Below the pieces are notes generated by a model. The model was not told the DNA's origin. It searched no databases and was given only the letters and a program-made list of their open reading frames with translations. This document shows positions 37,947 through 46,381 of a stretch of DNA of 64,000 nucleotides, in pieces. Source of the DNA: Phycisphaeraceae bacterium. Lineage in GTDB: Bacteria > Planctomycetota > Phycisphaerae > Phycisphaerales > UBA1924. Made by a program: the position numbers and the translations under genes. Position 1 is the stretch's first letter; every line of letters starts with the position of its first letter. The stretch covers positions 165,665-229,664 of the forward strand of contig JAHBXE010000003.1 of assembly GCA_019636625.1 (NCBI GenBank). Reading direction: 5' to 3'.

Positions 37947-38267
37947 GTCGCCCCCTGCCGGTTCTCGCCCGGGGCGGCTGGCGGGCCGCCAGCACTTCTG
38001 ACCGGCCCTGCCAACCACACCGCCCCGACACAAAGGGGCGCAGGACCACTCCCGTGCGCACAAACGCGGTCACGCCCGGCGCCGGCATCGCGAAATGCCC
38101 TTGAAATCCAAGCCGAAATGGCTGGGTGCCAACCGGACGACCAGTCCAGCCGGCGTGTCATTCTGTGCGCACAAAGGCGGTCATGGCGGGACCCGTCAAC
38201 CGCGGCCATCCATCGGATGCGGACCCCTCAACCGCAGGAGCACCGACGCGCTCGCCTCGCCGGCGCA
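37947..38267. other. Upstream region of the portal/capsid cluster
   Basis: No gene is seen. The region holds two direct repeats (38054-38079 and 38165-38190) that start with the palindrome GTGCGCAC. It probably contains the promoter of the capsid cluster, but no convincing -35/-10 pair was found. Confidence 0.6.
38054..38190. promoter_or_regulatory. Pair of 26-bp direct repeats before the portal gene
   Basis: The copies at 38054 and 38165 share GTGCGCACAAA, then GCGGTCA after one differing base, and a later CGGG-like end, with about 4 mismatches. They are 111 bp apart. Their position suggests two binding sites for a regulator of the capsid cluster. Confidence 0.5.
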
Positions 38268-39641
38268 TCACCCGCCGATTGGCAGGCTCGGATCTCCGAA
38301 CACCATGAACTTCATCCCCTGAAAGAAGATGCTCGCCGGGTACCAGCTCTCCGTCGGCTTGATCGTCTCGAGTCCTTCCTTCTCCCAGTACCACTCGATC
38401 GCCGAGGACCAGCACTCGCCGATCGTCCCCTTCTTCCCCACGGCCGCCACAAAGCCCTCCATCAGCGTCACGCCGCACGGCTGGCTCCCCGTGTTGCACC
38501 CGATGTAGGCCACCGCGCCGCCCGGACCCGCGCGGAGCAACTGCTCACCCAGCCCTGTCTTGTTGTACGGGCCGGTCGCCCACGGGCTTGGCGGTGGTGG
38601 CGGCGCGGTGAACACCTCGCCCGCATCCGTGCCGATGTGCGGCCGGCCGTGGATGTCCACATATCCCTCGTACGGCGGCAGCGTCGCGAACCGCGCCGTC
38701 GAACACCCCGCCGAAATCACCACCGGCAACGCCGCGGCGTTGTTGAGCCCCTTGATGCTCGCGACCGAAAGGCACTTCTCCCATTGATCGTCCGACCCGT
38801 GCCCCGTGTGCAGCACCAGCCTCGCGCCATCGTTGAACGCCGCGACCACCCGCTCCTCGTTCGGCTCCGGCGTCACGAACGCGGCGTTCCCATCCTGGTA
38901 GTACAGCTTCTGGGTGGACCACCCCTCGGGCAAACTCTCCACGATCGAATCCATCCGCCCTCGCGCATCGATCCACCCCCCAACCATGATCGCCGCGCAT
39001 TGATCGACGCCGTGACGTCCCCGCCCCGGTTCCGCATCACCCGCGTCACGTGACGCATCACGCTCCTTCTCATACGCCATGCTCTTGGCCATCACCGTCC
39101 GCAACTGCTTCTCATCGCTCACCGGCCACCGCCCCAGGTGCACCTCCGGCCGATAGTCGATCCCATCAAAGTTGATCGGGTCCGACTTGTTTTTCTCGCC
39201 GCGCACCTCGCCGAAGTACCCCGCGTGAAATCCCTCTTTGCTCCCGTTCCAGTCCTCAAACGATCCATCCCGCTTCGCCACATCCGCGTAATAGAGGTCG
39301 CTCGGATAGAACGCGTAGTCGAACGCCGGCCCCGTCACCCGGTCAAGGCACATGAACCGCACCGGAAAGCAGTCCGCATCCCCAACCAGCAGCACAAACT
39401 TCACCCCGCGCTGCTTCCACGCTTCATACAGGAACCGCTTCACCCGCTCCGGATCATCAACCCCCGCGCTCGTCGCCAGCACATCCTCCAGCACCGCCAC
39501 ATCGCACGGCCGCGTCTCGCGCTTGAACGCCGCGTACTCGCCCGCGGCCGCGCCGAAGCGTGAAGGAGCGATGATCAGAAGCCGTCCCGGCTCATCGAGA
39601 GGTGCGAGCAAACCCACCGCCGCGGCAATTGCGATCAACAT
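38268..39641 (-). CDS. Gingipain-like cysteine peptidase (C25-type)
   Basis: The 457-residue protein has a short hydrophobic N-terminus and then the C25 caspase-like fold: a strand-rich LLIIAPSRF, FVLLVGDADCFPVRF and the catalytic pair HTGHG (His281) and ISAGCSTARF (Cys313). C25 enzymes cleave after Arg or Lys and are often secreted. Here the protein is shorter than typical secreted gingipains and lacks a long C-terminal sorting domain, which may lie elsewhere or be absent. Function beyond proteolysis is inferred. Start at 39641. Confidence 0.85.
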   Translation of the reverse strand: MLIAIAAAVGLLAPLDEPGRLLIIAPSRFGAAAGEYAAFKRETRPCDVAVLEDVLATSAGVDDPERVKRFLYEAWKQRGVKFVLLVGDADCFPVRFMCLDRVTGPAFDYAFYPSDLYYADVAKRDGSFEDWNGSKEGFHAGYFGEVRGEKNKSDPINFDGIDYRPEVHLGRWPVSDEKQLRTVMAKSMAYEKERDASRDAGDAEPGRGRHGVDQCAAIMVGGWIDARGRMDSIVESLPEGWSTQKLYYQDGNAAFVTPEPNEERVVAAFNDGARLVLHTGHGSDDQWEKCLSVASIKGLNNAAALPVVISAGCSTARFATLPPYEGYVDIHGRPHIGTDAGEVFTAPPPPPSPWATGPYNKTGLGEQLLRAGPGGAVAYIGCNTGSQPCGVTLMEGFVAAVGKKGTIGECWSSAIEWYWEKEGLETIKPTESWYPASIFFQGMKFMVFGDPSLPIGG

Positions 39642-39747
39642 TCCGCCAGATTACCACGCCCATGTTCACCAAGGCCTGGTCATCGCCCCACCCGGGCGAG
39701 GGGAGATAGCCACGGTTGAAGCGCAGCGGAACCCGTGGAAGGTGAAC

Positions 39748-39776
39748 GAAAAACAAAACCGCCCCGGCAGGGGCGG
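39748..39776 (-). terminator. Rho-independent terminator after small protein gene
   Basis: A 7-bp stem (CCGCCCC with GGGGCGG, four-base loop) is followed on the minus strand by TTTTGTTTTTC. It ends the 39813-40061 gene. Confidence 0.85.
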
Positions 39777-39812
39777 AGGAATCGGTCACCATATCAGGAG
39801 ATTCCGCCCCAC

Positions 39813-40061
39813 CTACCCCACCACATCCACACTCGAATACCGATCAAGGTTCATCACGATCCGCTCCCCATCATCCTTCCGCAATTCCACCCGGTCCAGC
39901 CACACCTTGTTGTCCTTCCCGTGCGCAAACCACGACCCCGTCTTCCCCTGCCCAACCGCCACCACCGTCCCCTCCACCGTGATCGACATCTCCCCCGACT
40001 GCCGCGGCACACGCTGTGTAATCCGGACCCGCTTTCCCGTCTGTAATGCGTCACTCGTCAT
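39813..40061 (-). CDS. Small conserved-looking protein of unknown function
   Basis: The 82-residue protein has a beta-rich pattern (KRVRITQRVPR, SITVEGTVVAVG, SWFAHGKDNKVWLDRVEL) like a small beta-barrel. Such proteins occur in planctomycetes next to diverse genes, and no function is known to me. The ATG at 40061 is preferred to a GTG two codons upstream. It has its own terminator. Confidence 0.75.
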   Translation of the reverse strand: MTSDALQTGKRVRITQRVPRQSGEMSITVEGTVVAVGQGKTGSWFAHGKDNKVWLDRVELRKDDGERIVMNLDRYSSVDVVG

Positions 40062-40100
40062 GCCCACATCCTACTCCTTCTGTCGCTTCTCGCCCCTCGC

Positions 40101-41639
40101 CTACCCGCCGATCACCTTCTCCGCCTCCTCCAGCACGCCCCGCGCCCCCGCGGCCGTCGGCGCCTCCGCGATCAACCGCATGATCGGCTCCGTGTTGCTC
40201 GCCCTCACGTGCAGCCACGCCCGCTCCTGGACAAAGTCCACCCGCACCCCATCCTGCCGATCAATCTTCACGCCTCCGTGCAAGGCCGACCCCCTCTTCC
40301 CGTAGAACGCCGCGATCTTCTCCACCGCCGGCTTCGCCTCCTCCTTCCTCGCCAACTCCACCTTTCTCTTCTCGATCGCGTACGACGGCATCGACGCCAC
40401 AATCTCCGACAACCTCTGCCCACGCCGCGCCATCAGCGACAGCACCAGCCCCATCGCCGACAGCGAATCCCGCACGTACGTCACCCGCGGCCAAATCACG
40501 CCCCCATTCCCCTCCCCGCCCACCACCACGTCCTTCCCCGCCGCCGCCTCCCGCTTCATCACCTCCACCACGTTCGCCTCACCCACCGCCGTGCGAACCA
40601 CCCGCGCCCCATGCCGCGCCGCCACATCATCGATCATCCGGCTCGTGCTCAGGTTCGCGACGAGCACTCTGTCCTTCCTCCCTTTCCCGCTGCCCCGCTG
40701 TGTCGCTGACTCGCTCAACAACGCCTCCGCCGCCAGCACCAGCGTGTACTCCTCCCCGATGTACTCCCCGCGTTCATCCACGATCGCCAGACGGTCCGCA
40801 TCCGGGTCCTGCGCAAATCCCACATCCGCCTTGAACTTCTTCGTCGCCCGCCGCAGCGCCCCGAGGTTCTCCCGCGTCGGCTCCGGCGCGTGCGGAAACT
40901 TCCCCGACCCGAACTTCAGCACCGGGTACAACTCGTGCACGCGGCAGCCAACCGCCTCCAGGAACCGCCCGCCCCACACCGCGCCCGACCCCGCCACCGT
41001 GTCCAGCGCCACGCGGAACTTCCGCCGCCGCAGCCGCGCCAGGTCCCCGCGCTCCCGGATCAACCCCACCACCTGCTCCTCGTGCCGGTACGCCAGTGAC
41101 AGGCGCGGCCGCAACACGCCCAACCCCTCCGGCCCGCACCACGCCGGCGGCGTACCCCGGAATCGCGCGATGATTTCGTCCGCCAGCGCCTTCGACGGAG
41201 CGCTCGCCGACACCGCCCCCCGCCGCACACCCGCCTCCCGCGCGATCACCTTGATCCCATTCCATTCTTGTGGATTGTGGCTCGCCGTCACCACCACCCC
41301 CGCCGCTGCCCCCGCCAGGTCCACGATCACCCCCACGCTCGGCGTCATCACCGTCCCCATCGCCAGCACGTCGCACCCCGCCGCCTGCAGCGAGGCCGTC
41401 ACCACCGAGAACAACGCCGCGCCCCCCAGCCGCCCGTCAAAGCCCACCACCACCAGCGGCCGCTTCCCCCCCGCCTTACCGCCCACGCCACCCCCCCGAC
41501 CGCCTCCCCCCCCCCGCCCCGATTCCACCACCCAACTCCCCACCACCCCCGCAAACCGCGCCGCCACCTCCGGCGTCAGGCTCCGGCCCACGATCCCCCG
41601 CAACCCGCTCACTCCCAGCATCAACGGCGCTTCGCTCAT
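40101..41639 (-). CDS. glmM: Phosphohexomutase, phosphoglucosamine mutase type
   Basis: The 512-residue protein belongs to the alpha-D-phosphohexomutase family. The catalytic phosphoserine lies in TASHNPQEWNG (Ser120), the Mg-binding loop is DPDADRLAIVDE, the sugar-specificity loop is GGEGNGGVI and the phosphate-binding loop is RASNTEPIMRLI. The TASHNP.EWNG form is typical of archaeal-type GlmM/phosphomannomutase. It probably makes glucosamine-1-phosphate for the envelope, but a phosphomannomutase role cannot be excluded. A Gly-rich insertion sits near residues 42-58. Confidence 0.88.
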   Translation of the reverse strand: MSEAPLMLGVSGLRGIVGRSLTPEVAARFAGVVGSWVVESGRGGGGGRGGGVGGKAGGKRPLVVVGFDGRLGGAALFSVVTASLQAAGCDVLAMGTVMTPSVGVIVDLAGAAAGVVVTASHNPQEWNGIKVIAREAGVRRGAVSASAPSKALADEIIARFRGTPPAWCGPEGLGVLRPRLSLAYRHEEQVVGLIRERGDLARLRRRKFRVALDTVAGSGAVWGGRFLEAVGCRVHELYPVLKFGSGKFPHAPEPTRENLGALRRATKKFKADVGFAQDPDADRLAIVDERGEYIGEEYTLVLAAEALLSESATQRGSGKGRKDRVLVANLSTSRMIDDVAARHGARVVRTAVGEANVVEVMKREAAAGKDVVVGGEGNGGVIWPRVTYVRDSLSAMGLVLSLMARRGQRLSEIVASMPSYAIEKRKVELARKEEAKPAVEKIAAFYGKRGSALHGGVKIDRQDGVRVDFVQERAWLHVRASNTEPIMRLIAEAPTAAGARGVLEEAEKVIGG

Positions 41640-41674
41640 AGGGCCCCAGCGTAGCCACGCGGTACCATACCGTC

Positions 41675-42394
41675 ATGCTCTCCGCGGCCATCGCCTCCGC
41701 CGCCCTCGCCCTCCGGGCGGACATCATCTACCAGACCAACCCCCCGTACTTCGGCCCCAACGGGCCCCCCGCCTTCGACATCATGGACTTCCAGTCCGTC
41801 GCCCTCCGCTTCACTCCCCGGCGCGACTTCACCCTCGAAACCGTCCGCGTCTGGATCATGAGCAACGACCTGACCCAGCCCCCCCAAGCCCCCATCCGAC
41901 TCGAAGTCCGCGATGCCAACCCCGACGGCCGCCCCGGCGAGTTCATCATCGCATCAACCTCGTTCCATGCCACCGCCATCGGCTGGAACCCCGTCCTCGA
42001 GACCGTTCCCATCCGCGCTCATCCACTCCTCCGCGCCCACACCGACTACTGGCTCATCCTCCACTGCGACCTGCACGTGAACACCCCCGCTTGGAACTGG
42101 TCCGACGGCAGCATCGGCATCATCGCCCTCAGCCACGGCGGCCAGACCAACTTCACCGAGGGGGGCGAGGGCGCCGTCACCGGCACCACCATCGAGGGTT
42201 CGCCCGCCTGCTACACCAACTGCGATGGCTCCACCGCCACCCCTGTCCTCTCCGCCAACGACTTCGTGTGCTTCCTCAACAAGTTCGCCTCCGCTGACCC
42301 CTACGCCAACTGCGACGGATCCACCGGCTCGCCCCTGCTCACCGCCAACGACTTCCAGTGCTTCATCAACCGCTTCGTCACAGGTTGCCCGTAG
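41675..42394 (+). CDS. Secreted GC-type dockerin protein
   Basis: The 239-residue protein has a short signal peptide, a beta-sandwich domain (about 20-170) with FTLETVRVWIMSNDL and YWLILHCDLHV, and a tail with CYTNCDGSTA, LSANDFVCFLNKF and [13 protein letters not shown]. The sandwich resembles the DVVVRIFSN-type domain near the end of the 1055-3979 protease. No enzyme motif is visible; it may bind a ligand or be structural. It is convergent with the kinase gene, with 3 bp between stops. Confidence 0.85.
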   Translation: MLSAAIASAALALRADIIYQTNPPYFGPNGPPAFDIMDFQSVALRFTPRRDFTLETVRVWIMSNDLTQPPQAPIRLEVRDANPDGRPGEFIIASTSFHATAIGWNPVLETVPIRAHPLLRAHTDYWLILHCDLHVNTPAWNWSDGSIGIIALSHGGQTNFTEGGEGAVTGTTIEGSPACYTNCDGSTATPVLSANDFVCFLNKFASADPYANCDGSTGSPLLTANDFQCFINRFVTGCP

Positions 42395-42397
42395 CGA

Positions 42398-45300
42398 TCA
42401 CTTCGACATCACCCACGGCGCAGGCCCCGCATCCCAGATGCGCACCGTTCCATCATTCCCCGTGGACACCAGCTTGCGCCCGTCGGGCGTCCAGCTCACG
42501 GAATGCACCGTCCCCGTGTGGCCCCGAAGGATCAGCACCTCCCGCCAATCCCGCGTGTCAAACAGGTGAATCATCCGATCCTGCGACCCCACCGCCAGCC
42601 GCGATCCGTCCGGGCTGAACGCGACGGACCAGGTCGCCGGCGGCATCCCGTTGAGCCGCCGCACAGGCCGCCACGAGGCCGTCTCCCAGATCAACACGCC
42701 CCCTTCGCTGTCGCACGTCGCCAGCAACGAACCATCCGCCTTGTACGCCACCGCAAGCACCGTGGGCTTCCGGTACTCCTCCGGGTACGGCACCGTCCGC
42801 AACTTCCACGTCGCGGTATCCAGCAGCGAGATCACGCCCCCGATCTGTCCGACGGCCACTTCCCCCCCCTTCGGGTTGAACCACAGCCGCACATTGTCGC
42901 GGCAGACGCACGCCGCACCCCCCTTCAACTCTCCCGTCTTCGCATCCCGAACCTCGATCATCCGCTCGTGCGCGCTCGCCACGAGCGAACCATCCACCGA
43001 GAACGCCGCGCCCAGCACAAACCCGCTCTCGCTGCGAACCCGCCACACCAGCGATCCATCCTCCAGGCTCCACAGCGCGAATCCGCCGTCGGCTTCCGAC
43101 GTGGCGACACGCCTCCCATCCTTGGAGACCGACACCGCCCACGGATTCCCAACCGGCGATGTCACGCCCCCCGCCAACCGCTCCGCTTCGAGGTCAATCA
43201 ACGCGAAGTCGCCGCGCCCCCATGCCAGCGCCCGGTCCCCCGGTGGCAACACTTCCACTAGGGTCGCCGTTGGCACCGCCACCATCCCCCGAACCCCGCG
43301 CGGATCCCACGCCTTCACGACGCCCTCCGCTCCCGCCGTGATCACCCGGTCCTCCGCGAAACTCACACTCAACACACGGTCCTCATGCCCCACCAGCGTT
43401 GCCTCCAACGCTCCCGTCGCAAAGTTCCAGATCCGCATCGCCCTGTCCCACGATCCCGCCGCGATCTTTCCCCCGTCCGCGCTGATCGCAAACGGCAGAA
43501 AGTTCTGCGCTCCTCCCAGAAAGTGCACGGGTTCCCGCTTCCCGTCCGGGTCCACCGCCACGATCGCCGGGCCGCGGCTCGCCACCGCCCACGCCCCATC
43601 CGGCGACCATCGAACCCAGCCCCAGTCCGGGTGCGCCACGCCGAACGTCTGAACCTCCCGAATCACCTCCAGCGTGCCCGCATCCAGGATCGTCACGCCC
43701 CACGGCACACTCGCCGCGATGCGCCTCCCATCCGGGCTGAAGTCCGCGCACGCGCTGAACACCACGCTCAGCACCCGCGACTTCCCGGGTTCTCCCGTCG
43801 CCATGTCCCACAGCCGCAGCGTTCCGCTCCTCCCCGAGGTAAGCAGCGTCTTCCCATCCGGAGAAAACGACGCCGACATGTACCCCCACGCGCCCTCCAC
43901 ATCGAACCGCCGGACCACCCCGCCATCCGCAAGGTTCCACACCACCACCAACCCCAGGTTCTGCGTCACCGCCAGCCGCCCATCCCGCGAATACCCGATC
44001 ACAAACGCGTGACCAGTGTCCAGCTCTCCAGGAAACGGAACCGACCACCGAACCTCCTTCCCATCCAGGTCCGTCAGGCGCAGCACGCCATCCCGTCCGA
44101 TGGACAGCAACGAGGTTCCATCCGGCGTCACCCGCGCATCACACACCGGCGGCAACCCCAGCGTCGCCCGGCTGTCATCCGCGCGCGACGCCAGGTACCT
44201 CCACTCCCACCCGCGAAGCGCCCCCGGTGCACTCCGAAGCTGCGTCTTGGCCGTCCCGGAATCCGCCACACGCAACGCCGAGTCCGCCGCCGCCAGGCTC
44301 GCCGCGTACGCGTGCCGTTGCGCTTCATCCCGCTCTCGAACCGCCGTCCGCTTCGACGCCGACGCCTGCACAAGCCCAGCCGTCGTTCCGATCAGCCCCA
44401 GCACCAGCGCCGCCACCACCGCCGCCCCACCGACCACCAGCGCCCGGTGCCGCCTCACCAGCGTTCGCGCCGAATACCAGAAACTCGGCCGGTGCGCCAG
44501 CACCACGCCCCCCGCCAGGTACCTCCGTATGTCCGCCGCCAAATCCCCCGCACTCTGGTACCGCCGCTCCGGCTCCTTGCTCAGGCACTTCAGCGTGATC
44601 GCCTCCACCTCCCCATCGATCGACACAGACCGCAGCCGCGCCGGCATCGCGTGCGCGATGTTCTCCATCGCCTCCCGCGGCCCCGCATCCACGTCGTACG
44701 GGAACTTCCCCGTCAACGCCTGGTACAGCATCACCCCCAGCGAATACACATCCGTCCGCAGGTCAATCTTCGACGGGTCCCCGCCCGCCTGCTCCGGGCT
44801 CGCCCACGGCATCGAACCCACAAACTGCCCCGTCGCCGTCATCCGAACATCATGCTCCGACACGATCCGCGCCAGCCCGAAGTCCAGAATCCGCGGCACC
44901 CCAGTCCCATCCACAAGCACATTCCCCGGCTTGAGATCGCGATGGATAATCCCCCGCAGATGCGCCGCGTTCACTGCATCCGCCACCTTCTCCATCACCG
45001 CCATCACATCCCGTACCCGCCGACCGATCGACTCCGCGTACTGGTCCAGCGGAACCCCCTCCACATAGTCCATCGCGTAATAGAAGTGCCCACCCCGGAT
45101 CCCGCTCGCCAGAATCCCCACCACCCCCGGATGCTCAAGCTGCCCGAGAATCCGCACCTCCCGCTCAAACCGCGCCGCATCCCGATCCCCCGAGAACAAC
45201 CCCTCCCGCATCATCTTGATCGCGACCCGCCGCCCCGTCGAAGCCTGCACCGCTTCGTACACAACCCCCTGCCCGCCGCGCCGGATCTCCTTCACCACCC

Positions 45301-45574
45301 GAAACCCGGCGAACGCATCTTCCCCGAGCGGCTCGATCGGCCCATCCACGCGCCGACCAGTCCTCGATCGTCCCACCGCCGACTCCCGCGCCCGCTCCAG
45401 CATCGACAGCAGCGACAGCTCCCGTGCCAGTTCAGGCATCACATCCCCGTGCGCGGCGATCACCTCCGCATCCGTCACACCCTCCCCCCGCGACCGGCGC
45501 ACCATCACTTCCTCGATGATCCGCCGGATCTGCGCCGCCCGCCTTGCCCCGCCTATCGCTCCACGACTTCCCAA
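42398..45574 (-). CDS. Membrane serine/threonine kinase with WD40 sensor domain
   Basis: The 1058-residue protein has an N-terminal helical segment of about 80 residues, then a kinase domain (about 92-355) with a Gly loop, the VAIKM lysine (Lys120), HRDLKPGN (Asp213) and DFGLAR. One membrane helix (about 378-402) follows. The rest is a series of WD40 repeats (motifs such as SFSPDGKTLLTSGRSGTLRL and VAFSPDGSRLAVGSQD) forming a beta-propeller. Planctomycetes have many such kinases. The start is a TTG at 45574 with GGAG upstream. It is downstream of an ECF sigma gene by 68 bp, so the pair may be one signalling unit. Confidence 0.93.
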   Translation of the reverse strand: MGSRGAIGGARRAAQIRRIIEEVMVRRSRGEGVTDAEVIAAHGDVMPELARELSLLSMLERARESAVGRSRTGRRVDGPIEPLGEDAFAGFRVVKEIRRGGQGVVYEAVQASTGRRVAIKMMREGLFSGDRDAARFEREVRILGQLEHPGVVGILASGIRGGHFYYAMDYVEGVPLDQYAESIGRRVRDVMAVMEKVADAVNAAHLRGIIHRDLKPGNVLVDGTGVPRILDFGLARIVSEHDVRMTATGQFVGSMPWASPEQAGGDPSKIDLRTDVYSLGVMLYQALTGKFPYDVDAGPREAMENIAHAMPARLRSVSIDGEVEAITLKCLSKEPERRYQSAGDLAADIRRYLAGGVVLAHRPSFWYSARTLVRRHRALVVGGAAVVAALVLGLIGTTAGLVQASASKRTAVRERDEAQRHAYAASLAAADSALRVADSGTAKTQLRSAPGALRGWEWRYLASRADDSRATLGLPPVCDARVTPDGTSLLSIGRDGVLRLTDLDGKEVRWSVPFPGELDTGHAFVIGYSRDGRLAVTQNLGLVVVWNLADGGVVRRFDVEGAWGYMSASFSPDGKTLLTSGRSGTLRLWDMATGEPGKSRVLSVVFSACADFSPDGRRIAASVPWGVTILDAGTLEVIREVQTFGVAHPDWGWVRWSPDGAWAVASRGPAIVAVDPDGKREPVHFLGGAQNFLPFAISADGGKIAAGSWDRAMRIWNFATGALEATLVGHEDRVLSVSFAEDRVITAGAEGVVKAWDPRGVRGMVAVPTATLVEVLPPGDRALAWGRGDFALIDLEAERLAGGVTSPVGNPWAVSVSKDGRRVATSEADGGFALWSLEDGSLVWRVRSESGFVLGAAFSVDGSLVASAHERMIEVRDAKTGELKGGAACVCRDNVRLWFNPKGGEVAVGQIGGVISLLDTATWKLRTVPYPEEYRKPTVLAVAYKADGSLLATCDSEGGVLIWETASWRPVRRLNGMPPATWSVAFSPDGSRLAVGSQDRMIHLFDTRDWREVLILRGHTGTVHSVSWTPDGRKLVSTGNDGTVRIWDAGPAPWVMSK

Positions 45575-45642
45575 GAATCACGCTCCAGTTCGCCGCAGCC
45601 CACTCCACTCTCAGAACGCAATCGGGACCGCCTCCGGCCTTT

Positions 45643-46245
45643 CTAATCCGCGCGACTCAGGTACTTCGCCGCTTCCCCCATCGCCTCCCGCAGCGCCTGC
45701 AGCCCCCGGCTGCACAACTTGTGCACCGCCGGCTCTGTCTTTCCCATCCGCGCCGCCGTCTCCGCCACCCCCAGCCCCTCCAGGTAGCGCAGCGCCAGCG
45801 CCTCCCGGTACTCCGGTTTCAGCCCCGCCAGCGCCACCTGCACCGCCGCCGCCGCCTCGTGCCCCCCCGCCGACCGGCTCGGCGTCCGATCGTTCACCGC
45901 CACCACGTCGATCAACGCCGCGATCGAGCTCCTTTCCTGCCCCGCCACCCCGCGCCCTCCCCCGCGCTTCGCCGCGTTCTGCGCCCGAACCACATCGATC
46001 ACCCGGTTGTCCGCGATCGCCGTCAGCCACCGGTAAAACGCGTCCTGCCCCTCGGGCCGGAACGCCCCGATGTTCCGGAACGCCGTCGCAAACACCTCCT
46101 GAATGATGTCCTCGGGCGCCACCGCGCCCCTCACTTCCCCGGGTAACTTCTGGTCCACGCGCGCCAGCAGCTTCGGATACGCATCCAGCAGCAGCCGGTC
46201 GAGCGCCAGCGGCTCCCCCGCGATGGCTCGCTCCACAAGGTCCAT
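45643..46245 (-). CDS. ECF-type RNA polymerase sigma factor
   Basis: The 200-residue protein has sigma region 2 (APEDIIQEVFATAFRNI, FYRWLTAIADNRVIDVVRAQ) and region 4 (LAGLKPEYREALALRYLEG, AETAARMGKTEPAVHKLCSR). It belongs to the planctomycete-type ECF group that is often located next to WD40 kinases. A Gly/Arg-rich linker separates the regions. It should direct polymerase to a set of promoters not defined here; the kinase next to it may be the regulator. The ATG at 46245 follows GGAGAGG. Confidence 0.93.
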   Translation of the reverse strand: MDLVERAIAGEPLALDRLLLDAYPKLLARVDQKLPGEVRGAVAPEDIIQEVFATAFRNIGAFRPEGQDAFYRWLTAIADNRVIDVVRAQNAAKRGGGRGVAGQERSSIAALIDVVAVNDRTPSRSAGGHEAAAAVQVALAGLKPEYREALALRYLEGLGVAETAARMGKTEPAVHKLCSRGLQALREAMGEAAKYLSRAD

Positions 46246-46381
46246 GACCTCTCCGTTCTCCTTCCACTATACCGCGCCCCTCGCACTTCCCAATCACCGC
46301 AATTCTCAAATCCCGCGGCCGCGCCGTCCCCCCTTTGCGTTCTTGAACTCAGCCCCACCTCACGGGCCCGGAGAAACGCAC

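Noticed and set aside
32156..38267. Ordinary active prophage
   Set aside because: No integrase, att repeats, replication or tape-measure gene is seen, the terminase is 24 kb away, and gaps are filled with repeats.
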